Below, in pieces: positions 54,763-63,827 of a stretch of DNA of 64,000 bases. The DNA comes from Sphingosinicella sp. CPCC 101087. GTDB taxonomy: Bacteria; Pseudomonadota; Alphaproteobacteria; Sphingomonadales; Sphingomonadaceae. The translations under genes and the position numbers were made by a program. The notes under the pieces are model-generated. The model was not told the origin of the DNA. It did no database searches and saw only the letters and a program-made list of their open reading frames with translations. The DNA is taken from positions 248,001 through 312,000 of the forward strand of contig NZ_SBFF01000003.1 of NCBI RefSeq assembly GCF_004151485.1, in the 5' to 3' direction. The number at the start of each line of letters is the position of its first letter. Within the stretch, counting starts at the first letter, position 1.

Positions 54763-55335
54763 ATGGTCGACGATTTCGCGCTCAACAGATGGTTCTGCGG
54801 CGAGGTGCTCCCCCTCGAGCGTGTCCTGACCGCTTTCATCCATCGCAACTGGCGGGTGGAGGCCGATCTCGCCGACCTCAGGCAGGAAATTTACGAGCGC
54901 GCGCTCATGGGGGCTCGATCGGGCTTGCCGCAGCATACCCGGGCCTATCTCTACACCATCGCCCGCAATCATCTCATCAATCGGGCGAAGCGGGCTCAGA
55001 TCGTGTCGATCGACCTCGTCGCGGATCTGGAGCGGCTGGACGACGGATTCGACCGCCTCTCGACCGAGCGCGTGCTCGACGCTCGCGATGAACTCAGACG
55101 TGTCCAGCGTGGCTTGGAGGCGCTTCCGCCGCGTTGCCGCGAGGTGGTCCGCCTGCGCAAGGTGGAGGGTCTGTCGACCCGCGAGGTCGCTCAGCGCATG
55201 GGGATCGGGACCGACACCGTCGAGAAGCAGATGACGCTGGGGATGCGCGCTCTGGTCGATTTCATGCTCGGTGGCGCGGGGAGGGTGCGCCGCCACGACG
55301 GTGGTGCTTGCGGGCGAAAGGCGGTGCGGCCGTGA
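54763..55335 (+). CDS. ECF sigma factor, FecI-like
   Basis: 190 residues. Sigma2 (ADLRQEIYERALMGARSG; HTRAYLYTIARNHLINRAKR) and sigma4 (LEALPPRCREVVRLRKVEGL; STREVAQRMGIGTDTVEKQM) regions of the FecI group. It would be released by the FecR encoded next, whose GTG start overlaps its stop (GTGA), when the TonB receptor binds its ligand. It opens the receptor/peptidase module. Confidence 0.93.
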   Translation: MVDDFALNRWFCGEVLPLERVLTAFIHRNWRVEADLADLRQEIYERALMGARSGLPQHTRAYLYTIARNHLINRAKRAQIVSIDLVADLERLDDGFDRLSTERVLDARDELRRVQRGLEALPPRCREVVRLRKVEGLSTREVAQRMGIGTDTVEKQMTLGMRALVDFMLGGAGRVRRHDGGACGRKAVRP

Positions 55336-56306
55336 GCGCTCGTGATCGGATCGAGGAGACGGCGGCGGCCTGGCTGGTCAGGCAAGAGGACCCGGCCTGG
55401 ACGGGTGCCGACCAGGCGGAACTCCAGGAATGGCTCGATCGATCGATGGCGCACAAGGCTGCCTATTGGCGGCTCGAACATGGTTGGCGTCAGGCGGATC
55501 GGATCTCGGCCCTTGGTGGTGGGGTCCGCCCTGCCGTCGGTCCCAATTGGTCTTCCCGCCCAATTCTCGCTCTGGCCGCTTCGTTGATCGCCGCTCTCGC
55601 GCTTGGAGTTGTTCTCCTCGTCCAGGCCGGGTCTTCCACCGGCTCGGCGCAACCCGACGCCGCGGTTCGCCAGGCGGTGACTCCCGTCGGTGGTCAGCGG
55701 CGCCTGGCGCTTGCTGACGGCAGCCGCGTCGAGCTGAACACCGACACCGACCTGCGCTACGCGATCGGCCGCGAACGACGTGAGATCTGGCTGGAACGCG
55801 GCGAGGCCTTTTTCGAGGTCGCTCGGGCTCCGGGCCTGCCGTTCGTCGTCCACGCGGGTCCGAGGACGGTGACCGTGCTCGGTACCCGCTTCTCGGTTCG
55901 CCGCGAAGGCGACCGCGTCAGCGTCGCGGTGCTCGAGGGGCGAGTCCGGGTCGACGAGGATGCGGACCCCGCGCCGGGCCGGTCGGCGACGCTGGTCGGC
56001 GGCGATCTCGCCATCGCCCAGGGAACCTCCACATTGCTGACCGGGAACTCGGCGGAGCGGGTGCACGATGCTCTTGGCTGGCGGCGTGGAATGCTCATCT
56101 TCAGCCAGTCGACGCTTGCCGATGCAGTTGCCGAGTTCAACCGGTACAACCGCGTTCAACTGATCGTCGCCGATCCGGCCGCGGCCGAGATCCGGATCGG
56201 CGGATCCTTCCACGCGGGCAATGCGCGCGCCTTCGCCCGGTTGCTCCGTGACGCCTACGGCCTCAGGCTGAAGGAGCAGGACGGCAGCATTCTGATCTCG
56301 AGCTGA
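55332..56306 (+). CDS. FecR-family anti-sigma factor
   Basis: 324 residues: cytoplasmic N-terminal domain (EETAAAWLVRQEDPAWTGAD; HKAAYWRLEHGWRQAD), one membrane helix (about 84-106), and the periplasmic FecR domain (LALADGSRVELNTDTDLRYA; WLERGEAFFEVA; VLGTRFSVRREGDRVSVAVL) plus a DUF4974-like end (RVQLIVADPAAAEIRIGG). It passes the receptor signal to the FecI-type sigma factor. Confidence 0.93.
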   Translation: MSARDRIEETAAAWLVRQEDPAWTGADQAELQEWLDRSMAHKAAYWRLEHGWRQADRISALGGGVRPAVGPNWSSRPILALAASLIAALALGVVLLVQAGSSTGSAQPDAAVRQAVTPVGGQRRLALADGSRVELNTDTDLRYAIGRERREIWLERGEAFFEVARAPGLPFVVHAGPRTVTVLGTRFSVRREGDRVSVAVLEGRVRVDEDADPAPGRSATLVGGDLAIAQGTSTLLTGNSAERVHDALGWRRGMLIFSQSTLADAVAEFNRYNRVQLIVADPAAAEIRIGGSFHAGNARAFARLLRDAYGLRLKEQDGSILISS

Positions 56307-56383
56307 GCGGCGTTACGGGTTTCCGAAGCCCGTCTGTCTACCCCTTGTGAAATTCCGGTATTGCGAGATCGGGGGGTATTCGA

Positions 56384-59032
56384 ATGATCAGGCGTTTGGC
56401 CGCGGCTCTGGCGAGCGGAACTTGCTTCACCTCATTGGCCGTCGCTCTGCCTGTGCCGGCTTTTGCCCAATCAGGCGCGTTCGACATATCGCCCGGGAGC
56501 CTTCAGCAGGCGCTCGATGCCTGGGCCCGCCAGTCCGGTCGACAGATCATCTACCGCGTTGAGGAGATACACGGAGCCCGCAGTCCCGGCGCCCGGGGCC
56601 CGCTGGGCGCACAAGCGGCGCTCGAAGCTTTGCTGGCCGGCACCGGTTTCGTCGCTCGCATGGACTCGTCCGGGGCGGTGGCGATCGTCCGCGCCGCACC
56701 GGTCGCGACGTCTGCAGGCGTGGCCGGAGGGCCGGACGATGCGGCCGCCGAGATCGTCGTCACCGGATCCCACATCAGGGGCGTCCGCGACACGGCGTCG
56801 CCGACCCAGACCATCACTCGCCGTGACATCGAGAAGACGGGCTATTCGACCGTCGAGGAGCTGTTCGAATCCCTGCCCCAGAATTTCGACGAAGTGACGC
56901 CCGAGGGCCGCTTCGCCAATGAAGGCGGATCACTGCTTCGCGGGCTCAATAATTCGCGGGTGACCGCGATCGACCTGCGCGGCCTCGGCGCGCAGTCGAC
57001 CCTCACCCTCGTCAACGGCACGCGGCGCGCGGGCAGCATCGGCGGACGCGTCGTCGACATCTCGGCCATCCCGCTGTCGGTAATTGAACGCGTCGAAATC
57101 GTGACCGGCGGTCGGTCCGCCATTTATGGAGCGGACGCCGTGGCCGGCGTGGTCAACCTGGTCACCCGGCGCAGCTTCGACGGAGCCGAGAGCCAGGCCT
57201 ATTTCGGTCTTGCGCAGGAGGGCGGGGGCGAGCGGCTTCAGCTCAGCCAGCTGGTCGGCATGGAAGGCGACCGCGGAGGCTTCGTCGCAGCCTATGATTT
57301 CGCGCGTTCCTGGCCGCTCGACCTCGCCGATGTCGGCTTGCTCTCGCTCGAACCCAACCCCGAGATCGGCCTCACCCAATTGACCCTGAACGCCCAGGCC
57401 GACTCGAGCCGCCATTCCGCCTACCTCGCCGGCCGCTACGACCTGACCGGTTCGATCGAGGTACATGCCGAGACGCTCTACACGCACCGCCGCTTCGAGG
57501 ATTTTTCGCTGCGTTTCTTCGAAGGTGCTGCCGAGAACAGTTTCACCGACATCGTCAATCCGACCGAGCATCTCGGATTTTCCGGCGGCGCCCGCGCGGA
57601 TCTCGGGTCTGATTGGACGCTGAGGCTTTCCGGTGCATTGAGCCAGGTGGCGAACACCGCCCGCACCGCCTTGTTCATCGATCTTGGGGTCGTCTCGATC
57701 TCCGATGACAGCGTCGAAAAGGCGCGATCGTCGCTGGTGACCGCGTCCTCGATCGCGGACGGTCCGCTCTTCACGGTGGCCGGGATCACGCCGCGCCTGG
57801 CCATCGGAGCCGAATGGCGCCGGGAGGGGTTTGAGAGCGTCATCGACGGCGTTCGCGACAGCGATCTCAGCCGCAACGTCAAATCGGCCTTTGCCGAGCT
57901 GCTGGTGCCCTTTGCCGAGGGCGGGCCCGAGGGGCTCCACCGGCTCGAGCTGTCGCTGGCTGCGCGTTACGACGATTACAGCGATGTCGGCGGCACCTCC
58001 AATCCTCAGATTGGGATGATCTGGGAGCCGGTCCGCGGCCTCGCCTTTCGCGGCACCTATTCGACGGCGTTCCGGGCGCCGGCCCTGATCGAACTCGAAG
58101 GCTCGGTCGACGCCTTCCTCGAACTCGTTGAAGATCCTGCCGGCGGTCCCTCGGTGCCGGTTCTGTTCATCGACGGCGAGAATCCGGGGCTCGAGCCGGA
58201 GGAGGCCGAAACCTGGACGGCCGGTTTCGACTATGAGCCCGTCTTCCTGCCGGGACTGCGCCTGTCCTTCTCCTATTTCGAAGTCGAATATGATGGGCGA
58301 ATCGAGCAGCCCAGCGTCAATGCCGACCGCGAGCTCGTGCTGGTTCGGGCCGACCGCTTTCCGGGCCTCGTGACGCCCATGCCATCCGCCGCCCAGGCGG
58401 CCGACTTCCTCGGCCGGGACGCCGACGGATTCATCAGCAACGATACCGGCATTCCCTTCGACCCCGCCGCCCAGAACATACTCGACGTCTTTCCCGACCT
58501 CGTCCTGTTCGACAATCGCACCAGCAACATCGCCGTGGAGACGGTGCGGGGCCTCGATTTCGGCGTCGACGCCGTCTTTCCGACCGGCTGGGGCGAAATC
58601 GACCTCGGCCTCAATCTCACCCACACATTCGAGCATGAGCGTCGCGTCACGCCGACCAGCCCCGCCTTCAGCCTGCTCAACGAGGTCGGCAAGCCGGTCG
58701 ACACGCGCGCGCGCCTGCGGGCCGGTTGGACCCGTGGCGCGTTCGGCGCCACCTTCTTCGTCAACCATGTCGAAGATTATGCCAATCCCTTCTCGACCCC
58801 GCCGTCGCGAATGGATTCCTGGACCACGGTCGATCTCACCCTGCGGCTCGATGGATCGCGTCTCTCTCCGACCGGATTCCTGAAAGGCCTGAGCGCCGCG
58901 CTTGCTGTCCAGAATCTGCTCGACGAAGATCCGCCGCTCTTCCGGAACAGCCTGCAGGGACTGCTCTACGATTCCGCAAATGCCAGTCCGTTCGGCCGCT
59001 ACTTCTCCCTGCGCCTGACCCAGCGCTGGTAG
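56384..59032 (+). CDS. TonB-dependent receptor with STN signalling domain
   Basis: 882 residues: a signal peptide of about 29 ending in PAFA, an STN domain (about 33-105; FDISPGSLQQALDAWARQSG then RQIIYRVEEIHGA), a plug (EIVVTGSHIRGVRDTASPTQ; LRGLGAQSTLTLVNGTR; GGRSAIYGADAVAGVVNLVT) and a 22-strand barrel ending in an aromatic (RLTQRW). The STN domain shows that it signals to FecR. Its ligand is unknown; the neighbour peptidase suggests a peptide, perhaps a lasso peptide. Confidence 0.95.
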   Translation: MIRRLAAALASGTCFTSLAVALPVPAFAQSGAFDISPGSLQQALDAWARQSGRQIIYRVEEIHGARSPGARGPLGAQAALEALLAGTGFVARMDSSGAVAIVRAAPVATSAGVAGGPDDAAAEIVVTGSHIRGVRDTASPTQTITRRDIEKTGYSTVEELFESLPQNFDEVTPEGRFANEGGSLLRGLNNSRVTAIDLRGLGAQSTLTLVNGTRRAGSIGGRVVDISAIPLSVIERVEIVTGGRSAIYGADAVAGVVNLVTRRSFDGAESQAYFGLAQEGGGERLQLSQLVGMEGDRGGFVAAYDFARSWPLDLADVGLLSLEPNPEIGLTQLTLNAQADSSRHSAYLAGRYDLTGSIEVHAETLYTHRRFEDFSLRFFEGAAENSFTDIVNPTEHLGFSGGARADLGSDWTLRLSGALSQVANTARTALFIDLGVVSISDDSVEKARSSLVTASSIADGPLFTVAGITPRLAIGAEWRREGFESVIDGVRDSDLSRNVKSAFAELLVPFAEGGPEGLHRLELSLAARYDDYSDVGGTSNPQIGMIWEPVRGLAFRGTYSTAFRAPALIELEGSVDAFLELVEDPAGGPSVPVLFIDGENPGLEPEEAETWTAGFDYEPVFLPGLRLSFSYFEVEYDGRIEQPSVNADRELVLVRADRFPGLVTPMPSAAQAADFLGRDADGFISNDTGIPFDPAAQNILDVFPDLVLFDNRTSNIAVETVRGLDFGVDAVFPTGWGEIDLGLNLTHTFEHERRVTPTSPAFSLLNEVGKPVDTRARLRAGWTRGAFGATFFVNHVEDYANPFSTPPSRMDSWTTVDLTLRLDGSRLSPTGFLKGLSAALAVQNLLDEDPPLFRNSLQGLLYDSANASPFGRYFSLRLTQRW

Positions 59033-59038
59033 ACCGCG

Positions 59039-61174
59039 ATGCGCCTTTCGCTCCTTCTCCTTTGGCTGGCGGCGCTGGTCTGCTTTTCTCTGATCCCGGG
59101 GCGAGCGCATGCGCAAGGGGGGGAAGGGGGGCCGTTCGGCGTCGACCATTATTTTCGGCTGAAGCGGGTGGCCGAAATCGCGCTCGCGCCCGACGGCCAA
59201 TGGCTCGCTTTCATCACGGAGAGCCTGGCGCCGCCGGAAGCCGGCGGAGGGCGGCGGGTGCACCTGCTGCGGTTGGACGACGGCTCGGTCCCGGTCGAGG
59301 TTCCTGCCCTCGCGGGCGCGCGGCGGATCGCCTGGGTTCCCGGTTCGACGCGGTTGGCCTTCCTTCGAGCGAACGGGGGGCGGACGAAACTTCATTCCTA
59401 CGACCGCGGCGACGGAACGATCCGTCTCGAGCGTACGAGCGAAGATCCGATCACCAGCTTCGCCTTCGCGCCCGACGGCCGGACCCTGGCGTTCGTCACG
59501 CGCGCCATGGCCGAGCCGCATGAGGCACTCTATGATCGCTTCCGCAACGGCACGTCGGGAATCCTCGTCGATCCCGCCACGACGAGCTCGCACGACTTCC
59601 TCAACCCTCATTGGAACGCGCTGGTCCGGCCGCCGCCACCGCAATTGTGGGTAGCGCCTGGGGGCGGCAATCCCTTTCTCGTGCCCGTCCCCGGCACTCC
59701 CGGCGGCGCTTTCTCTTGGTCGTCGGATTCGCGCCGTCTCTCGTTGACCTTCGTCGGCAGCGAAATGCCTTCAACCCAGTTGGGCGACGACCGGACCAGC
59801 CTCGGCCTGTTCGATGTGTCGCGGCGCATGTTCGTGACGCTGCTTACGGCCAAGGCGCCTCGCGCCGACAAGCCCGGCCTCACTTACTCCGGCGGCGAAT
59901 GGATTCCCGGCGAGGATCGGCTGCTCGTCCGCCGGGTGCGCGAAAGTGATCCGTGGGTCAGCGGCTCGTATCCCGACTGGGCTCTGGTTGATGTCTCGGG
60001 CTCCGAAACCGCGGTCTGGCATCCGGGCGAATTCTATCCGTCGGACCTTCGATTCCTGCCCCGTTCGGCATCCGACATACTGGTCGCGAACACGGTTGGG
60101 GGCGTTCATTCGCTGTTTCGGCTCCGTCCGGAGGGTCTCAGTCGGTCGGCGTTCGTGGCAGGGCTTGAGGGGAGCAGTTCAGGCTTCAGTTTCAGCGGTG
60201 ACTTCCGCCGCGTCGCTTTCGTTCATGAGAGCCTGACGCGCCCGCCGGAAGTCTACGTCGCTGGCGAGGGCTTTGCGCCCCGCGCGGTCACTCGCCTCAA
60301 TGCGGATGTCGCCCGGGCGGTGGACTACGGGGCGCGCGAAGTCCGCTGGACCGCCGCCGACGGCGTCGAGATCGCCGGATGGCTGCTCACGCCGGCCGTG
60401 GGAGAGGGTCCTTGGCCGCTCGTCACTCACGTCCATGGGGGACCCGCTTTCCCCTATCCGGATGCGTTCGCGCCTTATTTCGACCACTGGCCCTATCCGT
60501 TCGAGGTCTATGCCGGGCGCGGCTATGCCGTCTTCTTCCCCAACTATCGCGGCACCCACAGCTACGGGCGGGAGATTGCCGCGGCCGCGGGCAACGAGGC
60601 TGTCGGCGACATCATCGCCGGCGTCGAGCATCTGGTCGTGACCGGTGTTGCGGACCCGGAGCGCCTCGCGATCACCGGGCACAGCCACGGCGCCTTGCTG
60701 GGGCCGATGGTGATGGCCCGGGCGAGAAGGTTCCGCGCGGCCAGCTTCGCGGAAGGCGTCGCCAACAGCGTCGTCATGTACGAGCTGATGAGCGGGAACG
60801 CGAATCGCGAGATCCATGACGTGGTGATCGGCTCCAGCCTTTATGACGATCCGGGCCGCTATCTGGCAGAATCGCCGGACCTCCATCTGAGGGGTGTCAC
60901 GACCGCGGCCTTGTTCGAAGGCGGCGCCTATACCGCCGCGCTCTACATGTTGGGCTTTCCCAAGGCGGCCGAGCGTTTCGGCATGCCAAGCGAGTTCATC
61001 GTCTATCCGCAGACGGGGCACAATATCGCTCTACCCACTCTCAGGCGCGAGGCGGCGAACCGGAACTCCGACTGGCTGGAATTCTGGATGCGCGGCCGCG
61101 AGGATACGGATCCTGCCAAGGCGGACCAATATGGCCGCTGGCGCGCGTTGGCTTCCCGCTCCGGACACCGGTGA
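59039..61174 (+). CDS. S9 prolyl-oligopeptidase-like enzyme, lasso-peptide isopeptidase type
   Basis: 711 residues: signal peptide (about 1-25, ending AHAQ), a beta-propeller (about 30-400) and an alpha/beta hydrolase domain. The nucleophile Ser549 is in ITGHSHGALLGP and the His661 in YPQTGHNI. At the usual Asp place there is Gly629 in LFEGGAY, with Glu627 nearby. The end WLEFWMRGREDTDPAKADQY resembles Atxe2-type lasso isopeptidases as remembered. It starts 6 bp after the receptor gene, so one operon is likely. General peptidase activity is the other option. Confidence 0.82.
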   Translation: MRLSLLLLWLAALVCFSLIPGRAHAQGGEGGPFGVDHYFRLKRVAEIALAPDGQWLAFITESLAPPEAGGGRRVHLLRLDDGSVPVEVPALAGARRIAWVPGSTRLAFLRANGGRTKLHSYDRGDGTIRLERTSEDPITSFAFAPDGRTLAFVTRAMAEPHEALYDRFRNGTSGILVDPATTSSHDFLNPHWNALVRPPPPQLWVAPGGGNPFLVPVPGTPGGAFSWSSDSRRLSLTFVGSEMPSTQLGDDRTSLGLFDVSRRMFVTLLTAKAPRADKPGLTYSGGEWIPGEDRLLVRRVRESDPWVSGSYPDWALVDVSGSETAVWHPGEFYPSDLRFLPRSASDILVANTVGGVHSLFRLRPEGLSRSAFVAGLEGSSSGFSFSGDFRRVAFVHESLTRPPEVYVAGEGFAPRAVTRLNADVARAVDYGAREVRWTAADGVEIAGWLLTPAVGEGPWPLVTHVHGGPAFPYPDAFAPYFDHWPYPFEVYAGRGYAVFFPNYRGTHSYGREIAAAAGNEAVGDIIAGVEHLVVTGVADPERLAITGHSHGALLGPMVMARARRFRAASFAEGVANSVVMYELMSGNANREIHDVVIGSSLYDDPGRYLAESPDLHLRGVTTAALFEGGAYTAALYMLGFPKAAERFGMPSEFIVYPQTGHNIALPTLRREAANRNSDWLEFWMRGREDTDPAKADQYGRWRALASRSGHR

Positions 61175-61233
61175 GGCGGATCAGATAGCCGGTATTCGGC
61201 GGACCCGGCGGATCCGGCCGGCCGCTCGGATCG

Positions 61234-62277
61234 TCAAAGGCCGACGACGATCGTCGTTCGGCCGCTGGTGTTGAACGATTCCGTGCCGATCGCCGAATTA
61301 TGCTCGTAGCGGAGCTCGTAGGAGAGCCGCGCGCGGACCGGGCCGAACAAGCGCGTCTCGATCGCGGTCACCGATCGGCCGCTTTCATTGCCCCCGTCCA
61401 TGATGAACGATCCGTCCTGCTTCAGCTCGAGCGTGGGCGTGATCTTCCAGTCGAAGTCCAATGAAGCGCGGCCGCCCACCGCGGTGAACACCTCGCCGGC
61501 CGTGGTGCGCGTTCGGCGGATGGCCGGGCCGCCGTCCAGCCGCAGCTTCATGTCCGCTTTGTCGACCACCGAATAGCCGACGCCCCCGCCGACCGTGTAG
61601 CGGCTGCTGAGGGCAATCAGCGGATCGTGCTCATATTGGGCGAGGCCGTAGACGTTGAGGTCGTCGTCGATCCGGTAGCGCGGCCGCCACGAGGCGGTGA
61701 TGCGCTCCGCCGACTGCACGCCGTTCGTTTCCTGGAAATCGGCGCGGGCGCTGATCGAATGATCCAGCGACACGCCGCGGCGCTCCGCCTCGATCGCGCC
61801 GTAGAAGCCGAAGCTCTCGACATTACCGGTCGTGCGCGATGCCCCGAGCTCGACATTTCCCTTCCAATTGTCGAAGACCCGCGGGGAGGCGAGCCGTTCA
61901 TGCGCGGCCTGTGCCGCGGCGCTGCGCCGGTCGGCGAGCGCGCGGTCGAACTCGCTGCGAAGCGCCGCAATCTCCTGCTGTGCCGACGGAAAGGTCTGCC
62001 GCGCATGGCGCACGATGCTGGTGACGGCCGCCTCGTCGCCGGAGGCCATGGCGGCGCGGATCAGCCGCGCGATGGCCGGCGGGAGCGCCGGTGGCGCCGG
62101 CGGCGCTGCGCCCAGGAAGATCGCCGGCGGTGGGACCTCGATGATGAGGCTCCCGGGCGCATCGAGCGCCGCAGCTTCCGGCGCGGTCGGCTCCACTGCA
62201 CCCGGCTCGGCTGCGGTGGGCGCCTCGCCGGCGATCAAGGCGGCGGCGAGCAGGCTCGCCAGCAGGTTCGTGGCCAT
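61234..62277 (-). CDS. DUF481 outer-membrane-like protein
   Basis: 347 residues: a short signal region, a Pro/Ala-rich stretch, a helical segment (about 90-130), then a beta-rich DUF481 part (WKGNVELGASRTTGNVESFG; YGLAQYEHDPLIALSSRYTV; GGGVGYSVVDKADMKLRLDG). The last residue is Leu after TTIVVG. Such proteins (YdiY-like) are thought to be salt-inducible barrels. Independent of the module before it. Confidence 0.87.
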   Translation of the reverse strand: MATNLLASLLAAALIAGEAPTAAEPGAVEPTAPEAAALDAPGSLIIEVPPPAIFLGAAPPAPPALPPAIARLIRAAMASGDEAAVTSIVRHARQTFPSAQQEIAALRSEFDRALADRRSAAAQAAHERLASPRVFDNWKGNVELGASRTTGNVESFGFYGAIEAERRGVSLDHSISARADFQETNGVQSAERITASWRPRYRIDDDLNVYGLAQYEHDPLIALSSRYTVGGGVGYSVVDKADMKLRLDGGPAIRRTRTTAGEVFTAVGGRASLDFDWKITPTLELKQDGSFIMDGGNESGRSVTAIETRLFGPVRARLSYELRYEHNSAIGTESFNTSGRTTIVVGL

Positions 62278-62379
62278 GGCTTCCTCGGCGATGGTTCATG
62301 GTCGCGCCGGCCGCCCCCGACCGTCCCGTGTCCCGATCTACGATCCGGCGCACGATGTCCAGTCGTGCGCGGCGGACGG

Positions 62380-63111
62380 TCACCTGCCCCGGCCGGCCGG
62401 AGTCTGTCCGGCGGGATCCTCCAGCTGCTCCGCCACCATCGGCGCGACCCGCTCGACGATCGCCTCGATCCCTTCCGCATTCGGATGGATGCCGTCGTCG
62501 AGCATCAGCCCCGGGCGGGTGATCACATCCTCGAGGAAGAAGGGATAGACCTCGGCATCATAGGCTCGGGCCAGCTCGGGAAAGATGGCGTCGAACCGGG
62601 CGACATATTCCTCGCCCATGTTGCGCGGTGCCAGCATGCCGGTGAGCAGAACAGGGATCTCGCGCCGCTGCAGCTCTGCCAGGATCGCTTCCAGGTTGCG
62701 TCGCGTCTCGTCGGGGTCGAGCCCGCGAAGGACGTCGTTGCCGCCGAGTCCGACGATGGCGAGATCGGGGCGGCGGTCGAGCCCGTCCAGCGCGAAGGCG
62801 AGCCGCTGGGCCCCGCTCGCCGTGGTGTCGCCGGAGACTCCGGCATTGGCGACCTGGGCGGCGATGCCTCGCGCCGCAAGCGCCCGCTCGAGCACGGCGG
62901 GGAAGCTTTCGTCCTGGCCGAGCCGGTACCCGGCATAGAGGCTGTCGCCGAAGGCAAGCACCAGCTTCCTTTCCTCCTGCGGCTGGGCGACCGTTGCCGG
63001 GGCAGCTTGCGCACTGTTCTGGGCGCTCTCGCCGACCGCGGATTCGCCGGAACAGCCGGCCGCCAATTGAACCATGAGCAAGAGAGCCACATATCGCCGA
63101 AAGTTCATCAT
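62380..63111 (-). CDS. SGNH/GDSL esterase, TesA-like lipoprotein
   Basis: 243 residues. A lipoprotein signal with lipobox LAAGC (Cys20), the GDS block AFGDSLYAGYRLGQDESFPA with Ser57, block III GLGGNDVLRG and the block V DDGIHPNAEG with Asp and His, so catalytic groups are complete. Homologous to TesA, thioesterase I. In E. coli tesA is also divergent from ybbA-ybbP, as here (17 bp gap). Confidence 0.93.
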   Translation of the reverse strand: MMNFRRYVALLLMVQLAAGCSGESAVGESAQNSAQAAPATVAQPQEERKLVLAFGDSLYAGYRLGQDESFPAVLERALAARGIAAQVANAGVSGDTTASGAQRLAFALDGLDRRPDLAIVGLGGNDVLRGLDPDETRRNLEAILAELQRREIPVLLTGMLAPRNMGEEYVARFDAIFPELARAYDAEVYPFFLEDVITRPGLMLDDGIHPNAEGIEAIVERVAPMVAEQLEDPAGQTPAGRGR

Positions 63112-63128
63112 CGAGGGGGATCCCGTTA

Positions 63129-63827
63129 ATGCGCGCCGAAACCGGCTTCGATATCGTCATCCGCGCGCGCAATGTCACGCTGTCGCTGGGCTCCGGCGAG
63201 GCGCGGACGAGCGTCCTCAACGGAATCGACCTCGACATAAAGCGCGGCGCCAGCCTGGCCATATTGGGCCCGTCCGGATCCGGCAAATCCTCGCTCATGG
63301 CGATCCTTTCGGGCCTGGAGCGCGCCAGCGGCGGCGAGGTCCAGGTCGCCGGCGTGGATTACGGTCCGCTCGACGAGGATGCGCTGGCGCGGGCGCGCCG
63401 CGGCCGGATCGGCATCGTCCTCCAGTCCTTCCACCTGCTCCCGACGATGACCGCGCTCGAAAATGTCGCCGTCCCGCTGGAGCTTGCGGGGCTTGACGAT
63501 CCGTTCGACCGCGCCGCCGCGGAGCTGGAGGCGGTCGGCCTCGGCCATCGCCTCGGCCACTATCCCGCCCAGCTTTCCGGCGGCGAGCAGCAGCGTGTCG
63601 CCATCGCCCGCGCCGTCGCGCCCGGGCCGGAGATCATCTTCGCCGACGAGCCCACCGGTAACCTGGACGGAACGACCGGGGCCGCGATCATCGACCTCCT
63701 GTTCGCGCGCCAGGCCGCGGCCGCCGCCACTCTCATCATCATCACCCATGATCCCGCGCTCGCCGCCCGTTGCGGCCGGGTGCTCGAGATGCTCGACGGG
63801 CGGATCGCCGCGGACAGCGCGGCATGA
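63129..63827 (+). CDS. ABC transporter ATP-binding protein, YbbA type
   Basis: 232 residues with Walker A GPSGSGKSS, Q-loop VLQSFHLLPTMTA, signature LSGGEQQRVAIARA, Walker B IIFADEPTGNLDG and H-loop ITHDPALA. It belongs to the LolD/MacB/YbbA group. The stop overlaps the next ATG (ATGA), so it pairs with the permease. Its place opposite the TesA-like gene supports YbbA. Confidence 0.94.
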   Translation: MRAETGFDIVIRARNVTLSLGSGEARTSVLNGIDLDIKRGASLAILGPSGSGKSSLMAILSGLERASGGEVQVAGVDYGPLDEDALARARRGRIGIVLQSFHLLPTMTALENVAVPLELAGLDDPFDRAAAELEAVGLGHRLGHYPAQLSGGEQQRVAIARAVAPGPEIIFADEPTGNLDGTTGAAIIDLLFARQAAAAATLIIITHDPALAARCGRVLEMLDGRIAADSAA

